In this document: piece after piece, positions 46,461 to 56,241 of the stretch
How positions within the stretch are numbered: position 1 is the first letter of the stretch
How the letters are laid out: each line of letters begins with the position of its first letter
Translations under genes and position numbers: made by a program
Notes under the pieces: generated by a model
What the model saw: only the letters and a program-made list of their open reading frames with translations
Told to the model about the DNA's origin: nothing
Databases searched by the model: none
Source: Caecitellus pseudoparvulus
Taxonomy: Eukaryota; Bigyra: Bicosoecida
Assembly (NCBI GenBank): GCA_965644315.1
Contig: CBFFRQ010000089.1
Span: 558,001-622,000 of the forward strand
Length of the DNA stretch: 64,000 nt
Direction: 5' to 3'

Positions 46461-47391
46461 CTACACAGAAGCAGGGGTGGCTTGGGTAGCTGCCTCCAGG
46501 CGCTCCAACTGCTTGCTCACCTTTAGCAAGGCATCTGCCACAGCTGGAGAAGACAGGCTTGTCTTGGCAGCCCCAGCGGCTGCGGCTCCGCCGGGAATGC
46601 CATTGTACGACACAGACCCGCCTTGTGCGCCACCTTCCATTTCCTCCATGAGCAAGAGGTCTCTGGGGTTGGCTTTGCCCATCAGCGAGCGACGCGCAGC
46701 AAGCACGCGGTTCCGGAAGCCGTCCGGGTCTTCGATGCACAGCACAATGAGCTCTGCTGCCTTCCCACCAGATGATCCAGCAGACTGGATTTCCATCTTG
46801 AAGTGGGTCGTGCCAGGGGCGCTCCAGGCGCAGAGGTTGGCCAGCCAGTTGTCAGAGAGCGCAACGTCTTGGATGCGGTCCAGGGGAATCACTCGAAGCG
46901 TGCTTCGGTAGCAGCAGCAGCCCAGAGAGTAGAAGTACCGGATCAAGTACACATGGTTCTTGGTCAAGTGTGCGACTGTGCGCACAGCCTCTTCGTCGCG
47001 GGACCGGCGGCAGCCCTGCCAGTACAGCACAGGCACGATCAACATGATGAAGAGGCCGACTGCCACCAGCCCCAGGGCAGTGGGCGGGTGCTCGGCGACG
47101 CGGGCACCCGTGAGGATCGTGATACCGCCGATAAATGCAGAGCTGCCGAGGCACACACAGGTGCGGTAGGAGGAGTATGCACCGAGGTGCATGTGAGCTG
47201 TGCGGAGAGCGACCAACGCTGGTGTGGCCTGCACAGGGGCAAACTTGACTCGCTTGCCACCAACCTGATGTGAGGATGCGCTCGCCATCAAGGACAGCAC
47301 GCTCTTCTCCAGCTTGCAAGATAGCCATTTCAATGTCTCCCACGCCTGCTCCCTCTTCAGCGATCACGGAAGAGGCGATGGTTGCGGCCAT
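46461..47391 (-). CDS. Membrane protein with a bacterial-PH (YdbS/DUF304-like) domain, two exons
   Basis: Exons 47391-47265 and 47197-46461 join in frame to 287 residues; the 67-base intron has the weak donor GTTGGT but repairs the frame to ERILTS-AHMHLGAYSSYRT. Two hydrophobic segments (GSSAFIGGITILTG and ALGLVAVGLFIMLIVPVLYW) precede a domain with HVYLIRYFY, STLRVIPLDRIQDVALSD and ELIVLCIEDPDGFRNRVLAAR. This pattern resembles the bacterial pleckstrin-homology domain of YdbS/YdbT-type proteins: two helices, then a beta-rich module in which the phrase I.L..I..V.. is typical. The C-terminus ends in a short predicted coiled coil (LLKVSKQLERLEAATQ). Function unknown. AATGCA lies 42 bases after the stop, in a second CAATGCATTG palindrome. 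Confidence 0.7.
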
Positions 47392-47544
47392 GGTGAGGGT
47401 GAAACTTCAGGGAAACTCCTCGGGAGGCGGCGCCGCTCGTTGCGAACTGGCTCAACTGCTCGACACAGGCCATGCATGCGGCATGGTCTTGCATTCCAGG
47501 AAAAAGTGGGGCCCTACTGAGCGTCGTGAATTGCAGTTAGTACG

Positions 47545-50277
47545 TCACTGCCTCCCTGCGGCTCCCGGCCCTGGCATGTCCAGGTGGGCAGCGAAGAAGT
47601 CGGCGCTGCGTTTTGCGATGAGCGGGCGAGCTCCACGCGCGCCATGCCGCTCCGATGGGAGAATAATGGAGTCGAAAGGGATGCCAGCAGACAGAAGTTT
47701 TGCGCTCAGCCGCGCTGTGTGCCGGAAGTGCACATTCTCATCCAGCATGCCATGAATGAGGAGGAGGTGCGGCTTGTTGTCAGTCTCTAAAACTGTCTGA
47801 ATGTGGGCTTCCACAGAGCTCTTCCTGTAAGCTTCCTGAACTTCATCATCTGGTGATGATGCAGCTGCCTCTGGAGCAGGAATGCCCATGAAGCGCTCTG
47901 TGTAGCCAGAATCGTACAGCTGCCAGTGCGTGACTGGAGCGCCAGCAACGGCAGCTCGAAACAACGACGGGTGCTGCATCGCGCACATGAGAGACATGTA
48001 GCCACCATACGACCAACCTGTAACTCCCACGCCAGACTTCGCAATGATGCCCCTGTCCATGAGCCACTCCACTGCAGCGCGCTGGTCCTGCACCTCTGGC
48101 CCACCCATGTTCTTGTGCACGGCCGCCTCGAAGAGCACGCCCCGGCCTTGAGACCCCCTGTTGTCCACTCTCACAACGGCATACCCTGCCAATAACAACT
48201 GGGTGACGTTGGCGTCCCCTCCCATGAATGGCCAGGACATTTGCACGTACTGGATGTGGGGACCACCGTACACCGACACGACAGCGGTGGGTGGGCTGGG
48301 CCCAACCGGCGAACCTTTCGGCAACCAGTACGCTCCAATGAGCGTATGCTGCCCAGATTCAATGGGCAGGGCAAACAGCTGTGGCGGGGGGAGGCCAGCT
48401 GACACTAATGGCATCGCGCCGCTCTGCTTCACTTTGCCAAACGGAACAGGCTTGCCTGTCAGGTCTGCGGGTCGAAAGGCAAGGGAGACGGCTGGCCTGC
48501 TGCACATGCTGCTGCTTTCATAGGCCACCCATCGGCCATGGGCACCGTCAATCGTGCAGGCGTGGGGCGCCACTCGGGAGATGTGGCAGCCGGCAACGGA
48601 CACCTCAGCCTCGGCGACCATGCCGAGTCCCCACAGCTCCATGTCGCGGCCCCACGCAGTGACGCTCTCATTGAACCAGCTAGCGAAGTTGGGAGGACGC
48701 CCAGAGGGCCCGCCCTCGTCCTTGACACTACTTCCGTCCAACCCCACGACGAACGGCGTGCGCTCCACGGGGCTCTTTGCGTTGGCAGTGATGAACACCA
48801 AGCCAGCTCCTGCATCAACACGGTCAAGGGACGTTACCGAAAAGGTCCCTTGAGTAAGAGGGTGCACTTCTCTTGCCGTGCCGCCCTCCACTTCCCACAC
48901 TGGCACTGGGCATCCAGCTGGCTGTGGCAGGGCTGCCTGTCGTCCTACCTCAAAAGGGGGAATAGCAGGCGGCTCAGCCTGAGGGGTGTACTCGTACAGG
49001 TATAAGTGGCTGTGCCCACTGCGCTCAGATGTCCAAATCAGCTGCAGCGGCGCGGATGGGGCGGCGGCACCCCCATCATCCCCGGTTGTGGCTCCCAGCA
49101 CTGGGCCCCAACTGTCAAAGCAAGAGTCAACCCAGTGAGTCGCTGCCTCATGAATCAAGAGCTGTGGCTGTCCACATGCACCCTCATGTGATGTGGGGCA
49201 GGGGATGCGAAGGAGGTGCCGCTGGTTTTGCGACCTGTTCACGAAGATAGCAAGCAGGCCAGAAGCAGCGTCCCAGGCTGCACGGGCAAGGTACCAGTCC
49301 ATGTGGCCATACACGTCAATCGGAGGAGAACACGAAACTGACCCTTTTACCGCGCCTGCTGCCTGCTGTACATCGGCCGGGGACACCCCTGCGCACTGCA
49401 GATCGGCGAGCGCAGATAGCGGCATCATGTGCAGAGAAATGTGGGGATTGGCCTTCCCAGGAAAGGGGTACTTGTGCACTTCCTTAGCATAAGGATCGTC
49501 AGTGTGCTGGTGGCGGATGGTGAAGTCTGGGATGTGGGCGTCGCTGGTGCGCTGGTAAGCCAGCCAGCGGCAGTCTTCGGAAATCCAGAAGCCCTTGAAG
49601 CGCTCAAAGGACTCCTGCGCCAAGTAGTCAACTTCCCCCTGCTTGAATGGGGCAGAGGTTCCAGCGCTTTCCCAGGCACCCTGAGTCAGGCGAACGCAAA
49701 CATGCCCATTGCACACCTGCCACGTCCCGCCGGATCCACCTGCTTCGTCCTGCGCCGAGGCCTCAGCGCACACAGCCCGAGATGAGACCGCCAAGACCTC
49801 CCCATCTTGGACAAACAGCACCCACTCACCACTTGGAGCCCACTGTGACTCCATGGCAGGCCCCGTTAATCCCCCACGCAGGTGGTCGTAGGCTTTCGTC
49901 ACCTTCCAATGCTCTGGCGCTGCACTTCCAGGGGATGGAGCCTCAGCAATGAAGAGGTCTCCACCGTGGGGAATGAGCAACAAGGAAGCTGTTGCATCAG
50001 CCGGACTCCATTCAAATGAAGACAGCCCTGATATCAAGTTTCGAGTGCGTTCCCTCTTGAGCTGCTCCTCCAAAGACAACTCTGCCTGGGCGTGGTGGCT
50101 TTCAATATCCGCAGCAGATATCACAGTGGACATGCGCAGCGGTCCATCTTCCCCAGTTGCTGCGGCCGGCAACGAGACAGCTCCAAGTGTGGCCACACCT
50201 TTAGAGTCTGGGAGCAGCCCGGCGAGCCACCGCGAGTCGGCGCTAAATGCAACTCTGGTTGGGGCTGGAGCTGCCAT
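47545..50277 (-). CDS. Dipeptidyl peptidase of the DPP8/9 (S9B prolyl oligopeptidase) family
   Basis: Serine peptidase that removes X-Pro or X-Ala dipeptides from N-termini; DPP8/9 are cytosolic. The start is set at 50277 (910 residues), because the in-frame Met at 50463 would overlap the 3' end of the ankyrin gene. An N-terminal beta-propeller fills roughly the first 600 residues. The alpha/beta-hydrolase domain shows VYGGPHIQYVQMSW, VRVDNRGSQGRG, nucleophile Ser756 in GWSYGGYMS, Asp846 in GMLDENVHF and His878 in SERHG. No signal peptide or membrane anchor is visible, which favours DPP8/9 over DPP4. It has no intron. AATGCA lies 49 bases after the stop on the coding strand. Confidence 0.92.
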   Translation of the reverse strand: MAAPAPTRVAFSADSRWLAGLLPDSKGVATLGAVSLPAAATGEDGPLRMSTVISAADIESHHAQAELSLEEQLKRERTRNLISGLSSFEWSPADATASLLLIPHGGDLFIAEAPSPGSAAPEHWKVTKAYDHLRGGLTGPAMESQWAPSGEWVLFVQDGEVLAVSSRAVCAEASAQDEAGGSGGTWQVCNGHVCVRLTQGAWESAGTSAPFKQGEVDYLAQESFERFKGFWISEDCRWLAYQRTSDAHIPDFTIRHQHTDDPYAKEVHKYPFPGKANPHISLHMMPLSALADLQCAGVSPADVQQAAGAVKGSVSCSPPIDVYGHMDWYLARAAWDAASGLLAIFVNRSQNQRHLLRIPCPTSHEGACGQPQLLIHEAATHWVDSCFDSWGPVLGATTGDDGGAAAPSAPLQLIWTSERSGHSHLYLYEYTPQAEPPAIPPFEVGRQAALPQPAGCPVPVWEVEGGTAREVHPLTQGTFSVTSLDRVDAGAGLVFITANAKSPVERTPFVVGLDGSSVKDEGGPSGRPPNFASWFNESVTAWGRDMELWGLGMVAEAEVSVAGCHISRVAPHACTIDGAHGRWVAYESSSMCSRPAVSLAFRPADLTGKPVPFGKVKQSGAMPLVSAGLPPPQLFALPIESGQHTLIGAYWLPKGSPVGPSPPTAVVSVYGGPHIQYVQMSWPFMGGDANVTQLLLAGYAVVRVDNRGSQGRGVLFEAAVHKNMGGPEVQDQRAAVEWLMDRGIIAKSGVGVTGWSYGGYMSLMCAMQHPSLFRAAVAGAPVTHWQLYDSGYTERFMGIPAPEAAASSPDDEVQEAYRKSSVEAHIQTVLETDNKPHLLLIHGMLDENVHFRHTARLSAKLLSAGIPFDSIILPSERHGARGARPLIAKRSADFFAAHLDMPGPGAAGRQ

Positions 50278-50416
50278 AGGTGCGAGCTGATTGCGTACGC
50301 TGCGAGAGTGGACAGCAAGTCGCGGCAGGGCGCCGGCAAGTGCAGGTGGGATGTGCAAATTATTCAGGCAGAGTGGTAATTGGTGGGTCTCAGCGACCTG
50401 TGTGTCTGTGGGGCTG

Positions 50417-53400
50417 TCAGCTCCGGGAAGCAGCACCTGCTTCCAATGTCTGCAAGCCACCAACTATGGCCTGCACCACTTCAGGGAAGCCTGCACGCTG
50501 GGCGACATGGAGGAGGCTCACACCAGTTTCGTCTGCTATAAGGGCTTGGCGTGCCATGGCTAGGTCTGGGCAAGCTGCCAGGGCTGCGGACACAAACACT
50601 GCGTTGCCAGCCAGCACCGCAGGCCCCAGTGAACGTAGCACGTCTGCCAGCGGCAGGCTCCCGACTGCAGCGTTGACTTGGCTTGGATCACGGCACACTC
50701 CACGAGCAAGATACATGGCAGGGAGAGCGCCTGTCGCATCAGGCTGGCTCAGGAGTGGCTTGGACCATGGCAATGCACGGAGGACTTCCAACACTGACGC
50801 AGCACCGTGCAGGGAAGCAAGGTGCGCAAGTGTGGCTCCCCCAGGCAACTCCGGAGTGCCAGACGGGACCAGGGCATCTTCAAAAGCCAGTTCAAGCGAT
50901 GAAGTTGAAGCTAGAGCGCTGTCAAGAGGCACATCTACCACTTGCTCCACATCCAGGGTGCAGAGCAAGGCGAGGCTGAAGCATGCTCTGGGCAACGCGC
51001 GCGTGCATGCAAGTACGACTGGATGTGCAGCCGCATCAGCTTCTTGCGGAGCTAGGCCAGCTTCTGCTAGTTTTTGCCAAGCTGCCACAGCTTGCCGTGT
51101 AGTGGTGGCGCCGCCCAGCATAGCAATGCAAACACCTACATGCCCAGAGGCAAGTGCTGCGTTGAAGCACTGCAGGGCGAAGCCCGCATCGCCTGCATCT
51201 ATGGCTGCAGCGACACTCTCCTGGATAGCGTCTGGTGCGTCACCGCACTTGGCAGCTGCTTCGAGCGCCTGTCGCCAGCCTTCTTCAGTGGTCTGAGGCG
51301 ACACCGAGTCCTTGCCGGTCACTGCGTCGGCCTCGGTGACATCTGCAGGGGCACTTTCTCCTGACGCTTCGTCCTCTGGGAGCGCTGCCTGCGAAACCTG
51401 TGCTTGCAGGTGAGATTCACTGAATACATGCCGATCATCGCTGGCGCGTGTGACGAACGTGTCACTTGTCTCAGACCAAGGCCCACTGCTGCCCTCCCAA
51501 GCGGCTCGTGCTCGCACTGTGTAGGAGGAGTTGGGCTTGAGCTGGGAAATCACAGCGAAGGTTGGTGCAGCTGAGCGCTTTATCAGGGACATGCCACCTC
51601 GCGGGAGGTCCACCGCGCCATCTGGCGGTGCGTAGCCGTCGCTGCCGCTGGGGATGTCTGACCAGGCAAGTGCGGCGGATGTGTGCACGTCACTCCAGAC
51701 AAGGGAAAACTTGGAAGAGTGGTTGATGTGAACGGCCGTAGGTGCGAACATGCCAGGCTGCAGCTGAGGCAGCTGCACCTGCACGGCAAGGGAGAACCTG
51801 GAGGTGTCAAGGAGGGAGGGAGGGAGAGGGGAGAGAGGCGCCAGGCGTGCATGCATCCACTTGAGAACCATTTCCATCAATGAGGGGTTCAGAGCTTTGT
51901 CCCGTCGAAGCATGCCAGCAGGCGTTGCACCTGACTTCGTCTTGACACGGGGATCCAGGCCTTGCTCCAGCAACCACCTGACCATGGTCCACTTCCGCTT
52001 CAGAACAGCATAGTGCAGGGTGCCGAAGCCTTTCGCGTCTGCGACATCAAGGGCTGCTCCATGGCGCCTTAGGAACTTCACCACAGGTAATGACCCAGTC
52101 ACAACTGCAAGCAGGAGTGGCGTGGCTCCCACAGTGTCTTCACAGTGCACCGCAGCAGATGCCTGCTGCACCATCCATCTCACTGCCGGCAAGCTGCCAC
52201 CCTTTGCTGCATGGTGCAGAAGACACCTCCCCTTCGCGTCCAACGCATGCAGCACGTTTGGATCTTGTAGTTGTGGAGCAGACGTTGCTCCTGTTCCAGG
52301 TGTAGATATGGCCCGCCCAGAGCTCAGTCGAGGCGGGGTGTGGAACGCAGCACCGTCACCGCTGACGCTGGTTGGAGACTTACTGGGCGTTGGCCCTCGA
52401 AGCAAGCTTCCGCGTGAATCCAGTTCCACGAGAGCACTGACATCACCCGAAGATGCAGCCTCACAAGCCGCCTCGCTTAGCTGCGGGGTATCTGCTGCAA
52501 CCGGCTGCACTGGTGTTTCCCCAGCACCAGCGGAGCTGCTACCGGCGCCAACTCTTGAAGGAGAAGTAGTGCCACGCAGCGGAGTTTTGGGAGCCTCGCT
52601 TTCAGGCGCTGAAGAAGCGGTGCGCTGAGCTGGCGCCGCAGGTGACGGAGGCGCGGGTGTCTTGGCCGCGTGCGTCTCAAAGTCAACATGCCCACTCCAC
52701 CCAGAAGCCCCAGCCGTGCTGCACGCCTTCACCCGCAACGAAAACGATGCCCCAGGTTCAAAGCCGCGCACTATCTCGAGGAACGTGTGCTGGTTGGCCG
52801 TGGCTGTGAGCTCCTCGGCGCCGGAACCTGCTCCCAGACTTGCTGGCTGCAAGCGAAAAGGGGTACCAAGCTCAGAGGCCTGCCCGGCTGCTGCAGACGC
52901 GGATCCGCCATGCAGACCAGTATCGCGGACAAGGCATCGCGTGGAAGACACTTTCACTTCAGTCCAGGCAGCCAGGGTCCACTTGGAGCCGTGGGAGATG
53001 AGGAAGGACTTTGCCCGTGGCGTTCCTGGGTTGAACCCGGGGGCACCGGCCTTGGGCATCGTCCACTGCACAGCTACAGCTCGACCTTGAACCACTTCTT
53101 GTACATCCCTTTCCGCAGCTGATAAGTCTGGACCTGTAGTGGCAGCCTGTGTGCCACCACCCAGGCCCAGCAAGTCTTCATCATCCGGTGGGTGCGCAGC
53201 TACCAAGTGATGGTCTGTGGCGCGGGCAGCCAGCAGACGTCTGAGCTCCTCAGGATCATCAATGGGGCGAACTTGCGCTGGCGTTGGTGGGACTTGGCAC
53301 GCCCCCTTGATGAGCCACTGGCTTCGAATGGCTCGCGCCAGGCTGGCCACTTGCTGCACGATCTCCGGCAGAAAGCCTGAGCCATGCGGACTTCCAGCAG

Positions 53401-54331
53401 GTCGCAAGCGCGCGGATTCTTCTCGAGGCAGACTACTGAGGGCAGCTTGAACACTCGCATGTTCGATAGCCTTCAATTCGCCGCCTGGGCACAGCGCGAG
53501 GGCCAAGGCCCGGCTGCAGTCAGCTGCAGGCCGCGGGAGACCCGCCAGCGCTTTGCTGGTCATGGCCATGCCAGCCACATCAGCAGGGGTGTTCCCCTTC
53601 GAGTCCTTGGCAGTAGGTGAAGCGCCCCCCTGCAGCAGGTGCAGAGTCGCGAAGTCAGTGCCTGGCTGTCGGCAGCTGCCAGCTGCGATGTGCAGCGCAG
53701 TGCGGCCCAACGCATCGGTCGCTTGGGCCACGTCCGAGCCCCCTTCCTGCAACAGAAATGAAACCACTTCATGCCGACCCAGGCCAGCTGCGAAGTGGAT
53801 AGGCTGCATGCCCTTCTTGTTCACAGCTTGCAAGGAAGAGCCAGCGTTGTGCAGAGCCTTCAACGCCGGCAAACTTCCCCCAGCCGCAGCGTGGTGAATG
53901 GGCAGCCCTCCATCCTCATGGCTTGCGTTTGCGATGGCCATGGCAGTGACTTTCAAGATAGCTTCAATGGCGCGTGTGCTCCCTCCCCGTGCGGCGTGGT
54001 GCAGTGGCGTGAGGCCTTTTGCGTCCACCAGTGAGGCGTCAGCGCCGTGGCTCAGCAACACGACAGCACAGCCAGCGCTTGCCTCTCCTCGCCCACAGGC
54101 GGACATCAAAGGAGTTCGTCCAGCTGAGTCCCGCGCGTCGATGGGGAGGAATGCCTTGGAGACCAAAAACTGCAGGGTGTCTGCGTGGCCACCCGCGCTC
54201 GCTGCGTGCAGCACTGAAGCGCCTTGGGAGTCCTTGGAGTTCGCCAGAGCAGAGGCTGCTACGCCTGCCAGCGCATGGAGGTCTCCATTATAGGCTGCCT
54301 GGATGATTTCATCGCTCCTTGCTCCTGACAT
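50417..54331 (-). CDS. Ankyrin-repeat protein with interleaved FN3 domains, 1304 aa
   Basis: Probably a cytosolic scaffold; no membrane segment or signal is seen. Residues 1-265 hold about seven ankyrin repeats (GRTPLMSACGRG, GLTPLHHAARGG, GMQPIHFAAGLG, GRTALHIAAGS). A fibronectin type III-like domain follows at about 435-555 (SKWTLAAWTEV ... FSLRVKACSTAG), a second ankyrin block at 693-812, a second FN3-like domain at 862-967 (SKFSLVWSDV ... YTVRARAAWEG) and a degenerate third ankyrin block at 1165-1300. Ser/Pro/Ala-rich linkers separate them. The ANK-FN3-ANK-FN3-ANK order is not one I know. The gene has no intron. A motif copy lies 53-65 bases upstream of the ATG. No AATGCA was found near the stop. 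The partner is unknown. Confidence 0.85.
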   Translation of the reverse strand: MSGARSDEIIQAAYNGDLHALAGVAASALANSKDSQGASVLHAASAGGHADTLQFLVSKAFLPIDARDSAGRTPLMSACGRGEASAGCAVVLLSHGADASLVDAKGLTPLHHAARGGSTRAIEAILKVTAMAIANASHEDGGLPIHHAAAGGSLPALKALHNAGSSLQAVNKKGMQPIHFAAGLGRHEVVSFLLQEGGSDVAQATDALGRTALHIAAGSCRQPGTDFATLHLLQGGASPTAKDSKGNTPADVAGMAMTSKALAGLPRPAADCSRALALALCPGGELKAIEHASVQAALSSLPREESARLRPAGSPHGSGFLPEIVQQVASLARAIRSQWLIKGACQVPPTPAQVRPIDDPEELRRLLAARATDHHLVAAHPPDDEDLLGLGGGTQAATTGPDLSAAERDVQEVVQGRAVAVQWTMPKAGAPGFNPGTPRAKSFLISHGSKWTLAAWTEVKVSSTRCLVRDTGLHGGSASAAAGQASELGTPFRLQPASLGAGSGAEELTATANQHTFLEIVRGFEPGASFSLRVKACSTAGASGWSGHVDFETHAAKTPAPPSPAAPAQRTASSAPESEAPKTPLRGTTSPSRVGAGSSSAGAGETPVQPVAADTPQLSEAACEAASSGDVSALVELDSRGSLLRGPTPSKSPTSVSGDGAAFHTPPRLSSGRAISTPGTGATSAPQLQDPNVLHALDAKGRCLLHHAAKGGSLPAVRWMVQQASAAVHCEDTVGATPLLLAVVTGSLPVVKFLRRHGAALDVADAKGFGTLHYAVLKRKWTMVRWLLEQGLDPRVKTKSGATPAGMLRRDKALNPSLMEMVLKWMHARLAPLSPLPPSLLDTSRFSLAVQVQLPQLQPGMFAPTAVHINHSSKFSLVWSDVHTSAALAWSDIPSGSDGYAPPDGAVDLPRGGMSLIKRSAAPTFAVISQLKPNSSYTVRARAAWEGSSGPWSETSDTFVTRASDDRHVFSESHLQAQVSQAALPEDEASGESAPADVTEADAVTGKDSVSPQTTEEGWRQALEAAAKCGDAPDAIQESVAAAIDAGDAGFALQCFNAALASGHVGVCIAMLGGATTTRQAVAAWQKLAEAGLAPQEADAAAHPVVLACTRALPRACFSLALLCTLDVEQVVDVPLDSALASTSSLELAFEDALVPSGTPELPGGATLAHLASLHGAASVLEVLRALPWSKPLLSQPDATGALPAMYLARGVCRDPSQVNAAVGSLPLADVLRSLGPAVLAGNAVFVSAALAACPDLAMARQALIADETGVSLLHVAQRAGFPEVVQAIVGGLQTLEAGAASRS

Positions 54332-54738
54332 CGCTTTGGAAAGGCTTCAACCGGCGCCTTCTTGCAGAGCACCTTGGCAGCATGCAATTTCCGCACTGCC
54401 ACCTGGCCACAGGTGGCTGCGGTGAGCAGAGGCGGGGAGCAAAGAGGTCAAAGATACATGATGCATGTAATGTGGAGGTTTTGAAATGGGTCCGCTTATT
54501 TTACGGTTGGTTGGACTGCTGTGTGAGGTGTGAGCAAGGTGGCCAGCCCGTATGGCGTCCTCCCCTGGACCGCACCACGCCACAAACACTGGCAAGCGAC
54601 ACAATCCCGAAAATACGCCATGTACTCAAAACAAATGCTAGCACAAAACCACATTCTATTCCTGGGGCATCGTGGCTTGCAACGTGGGCCTGCAGCAGCC
54701 ATTCGACACTCGGCCAGCACCTGGCCTTTCGCGAAAGT
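54332..54738. other. 407-base divergent promoter region
   Basis: Between the ankyrin-FN3 gene (-) and OTU1 (+). No coding frame is supported apart from the upstream extension of OTU1 exon 1, which lacks conserved sequence. Contains the motif at 54384-54396. Confidence 0.4.
54384..54396 (-). promoter_or_regulatory. GTGCGGAAATTGC motif upstream of the ankyrin-FN3 gene
   Basis: A full match to the recurrent motif on the coding strand of the ankyrin-FN3 gene, 53-65 bases before its ATG. Confidence 0.4.
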
Positions 54739-56023
54739 ATGGCGACGTTGCGCTTGAAAGCAATCCATGGCGAGCGGAGCGCCATCTTGTCACTACCTGC
54801 AGCAGCTACATGGGAGGATTTTCAAAGCCAGTGCAGCGCAGAGGGCCTGGCCTTCGCTTTGGAAGATGTGGTGGTAAAGACAGGCTTCCCACCAAAGTCA
54901 TTGCAAGTTGAGTAAGTCCCTCCGAGCATCCCTGGCTTTGCGTCTTCCGCGCGCCCCTCTACCCAAAGACTCAATTTTTTCACCCAGGCCAGGCAGCAGT
55001 CTTCAAGCAAGTGGTGTTGGCAGCGGGAGCACTTTGCGAGTAGAAGTGCGGAAACTGGATTCACTGCAAGGCACCACGCCGAGCGATGCTGTCGCCGAAG
55101 GAGTCGCCGAAGCAGCAGTTTCTTCAAGTGAAGATCAGTGGACTTGTGGGATTTGTACACTGCTCAATCCTGCGGTTGCGACGGTGTGCAGTGCGTGTGG
55201 CTCGGCACCTGGCGAAGAAGGAAGTGCTGCAGCCGCCGCGGCAGCTCTGCCACAAGTGGCATCAGCATCTTGGACCTGCAGCCAGTGCACCCTGACAAAC
55301 CCCAAATCAAGCACACACTGTGCAGCGTGCTCTGCACAGGCTCCCTCGCCCGTCACTTCGGCAACCCTTGTGCAAGGGGACACAGCTCCCAAGCGTACCG
55401 TACGCGCTGCGATGAAGCGGGTAGTTTTCCCAGCTGACAACAACTGCCTGTTCACGTCCATCGCCTTCCTCTTACAAGGGGGGTGTGATGACAAGGGCGC
55501 TTCCCTTCGCCAAGTCGTTGCGCAAGCGGTGGCGGCTGACCCAGTAAAGTGGAACGAGAGTGTGTTGGGCAAGCCGCCTGCTGAGTACGTGTCTTGGATC
55601 AAGCGCCCAAACCAGGCTTGGGGTGGTGCGATTGAGCTAGCAATCTTTGCAGAACACTTTGGAACGACGATAGTTGCGTTGGACGTTCAGACTGTGAAAG
55701 AGCACGTGTTTCAACCGGGCAGCAAGGAAGCCACGCGTGTTGCATTCTTGCTGTACGACGGGATCCACTATGATGCTGCAGCCATGGATCCTGTGGGTGA
55801 TGGGACTCCAAGATTACTCTTGGAGCGCACTTTTGGCAGCGCTGATGCCACTGCATGGGAGACTGCACGGGCACTTGTTCGTGAGGCCCATGCAAAGCGG
55901 CAGTTCACAGACACCGCCTCCTTCACACTGCGGTGCCTGGTGTGCCAGAAAGGGCTAGTTGGGCAGCAGGCTGCTATGAAGCATGCGAAGGAGTCAGGGC
56001 ATGCGAATTTCGCAGAGTACTAG
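54739..56023 (+). CDS. YOD1: OTU1/YOD1 deubiquitinase with two NZF zinc fingers, two exons
   Basis: Deubiquitinase that works with the p97/Cdc48 unfoldase in ER-associated degradation and lysosomal damage response. Exons 54739-54911 and 54988-56023 join in frame to 402 residues. An N-terminal UBX-like domain (MATLRLKAI ... TGFPPKSLQV) binds p97 in relatives. Two RanBP2/NZF zinc fingers follow (WTCGICTLLN...CSAC and WTCSQCTLTN...CAAC), each of the ubiquitin-binding type. The OTU domain has the active Cys in DNNCLF and His in DGIHYDA. A C2H2 finger closes the protein (CLVCQKG ... HAKESGHANF). Known YOD1 proteins have the UBX-like, OTU and C2H2 parts; the NZF pair is extra. AATGCA lies 82 bases after the stop. 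The next gene, UBXN6, starts 218 bases downstream on the same strand. Confidence 0.93.
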
Positions 56024-56241
56024 GTCCGGCCAGACGGACTGCTTGTGCCAGGCCCGTGCATGGGCAGTCTTCCGCGGTGCAATTGGTTTTCAAGAACCAC
56101 AACACAATGCAAGCCGAAAAGCGCTGGCATTGTTTATGTGCTACTGTCTCAGGTTTGTTCCACCACACCCTCAGGCGCTCCTCTCCGGTCCTTAGCTGCA
56201 GCGACATTGTTTGATTGGAGCCACTGCCGCCAAGGCCCGCC

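Noticed and set aside
50278-50463. Upstream in-frame start for the DPP8/9-like gene at 50463
   Set aside because: It would overlap the stop of the ankyrin-FN3 gene on the same strand, and the added 62 residues show no conserved sequence.
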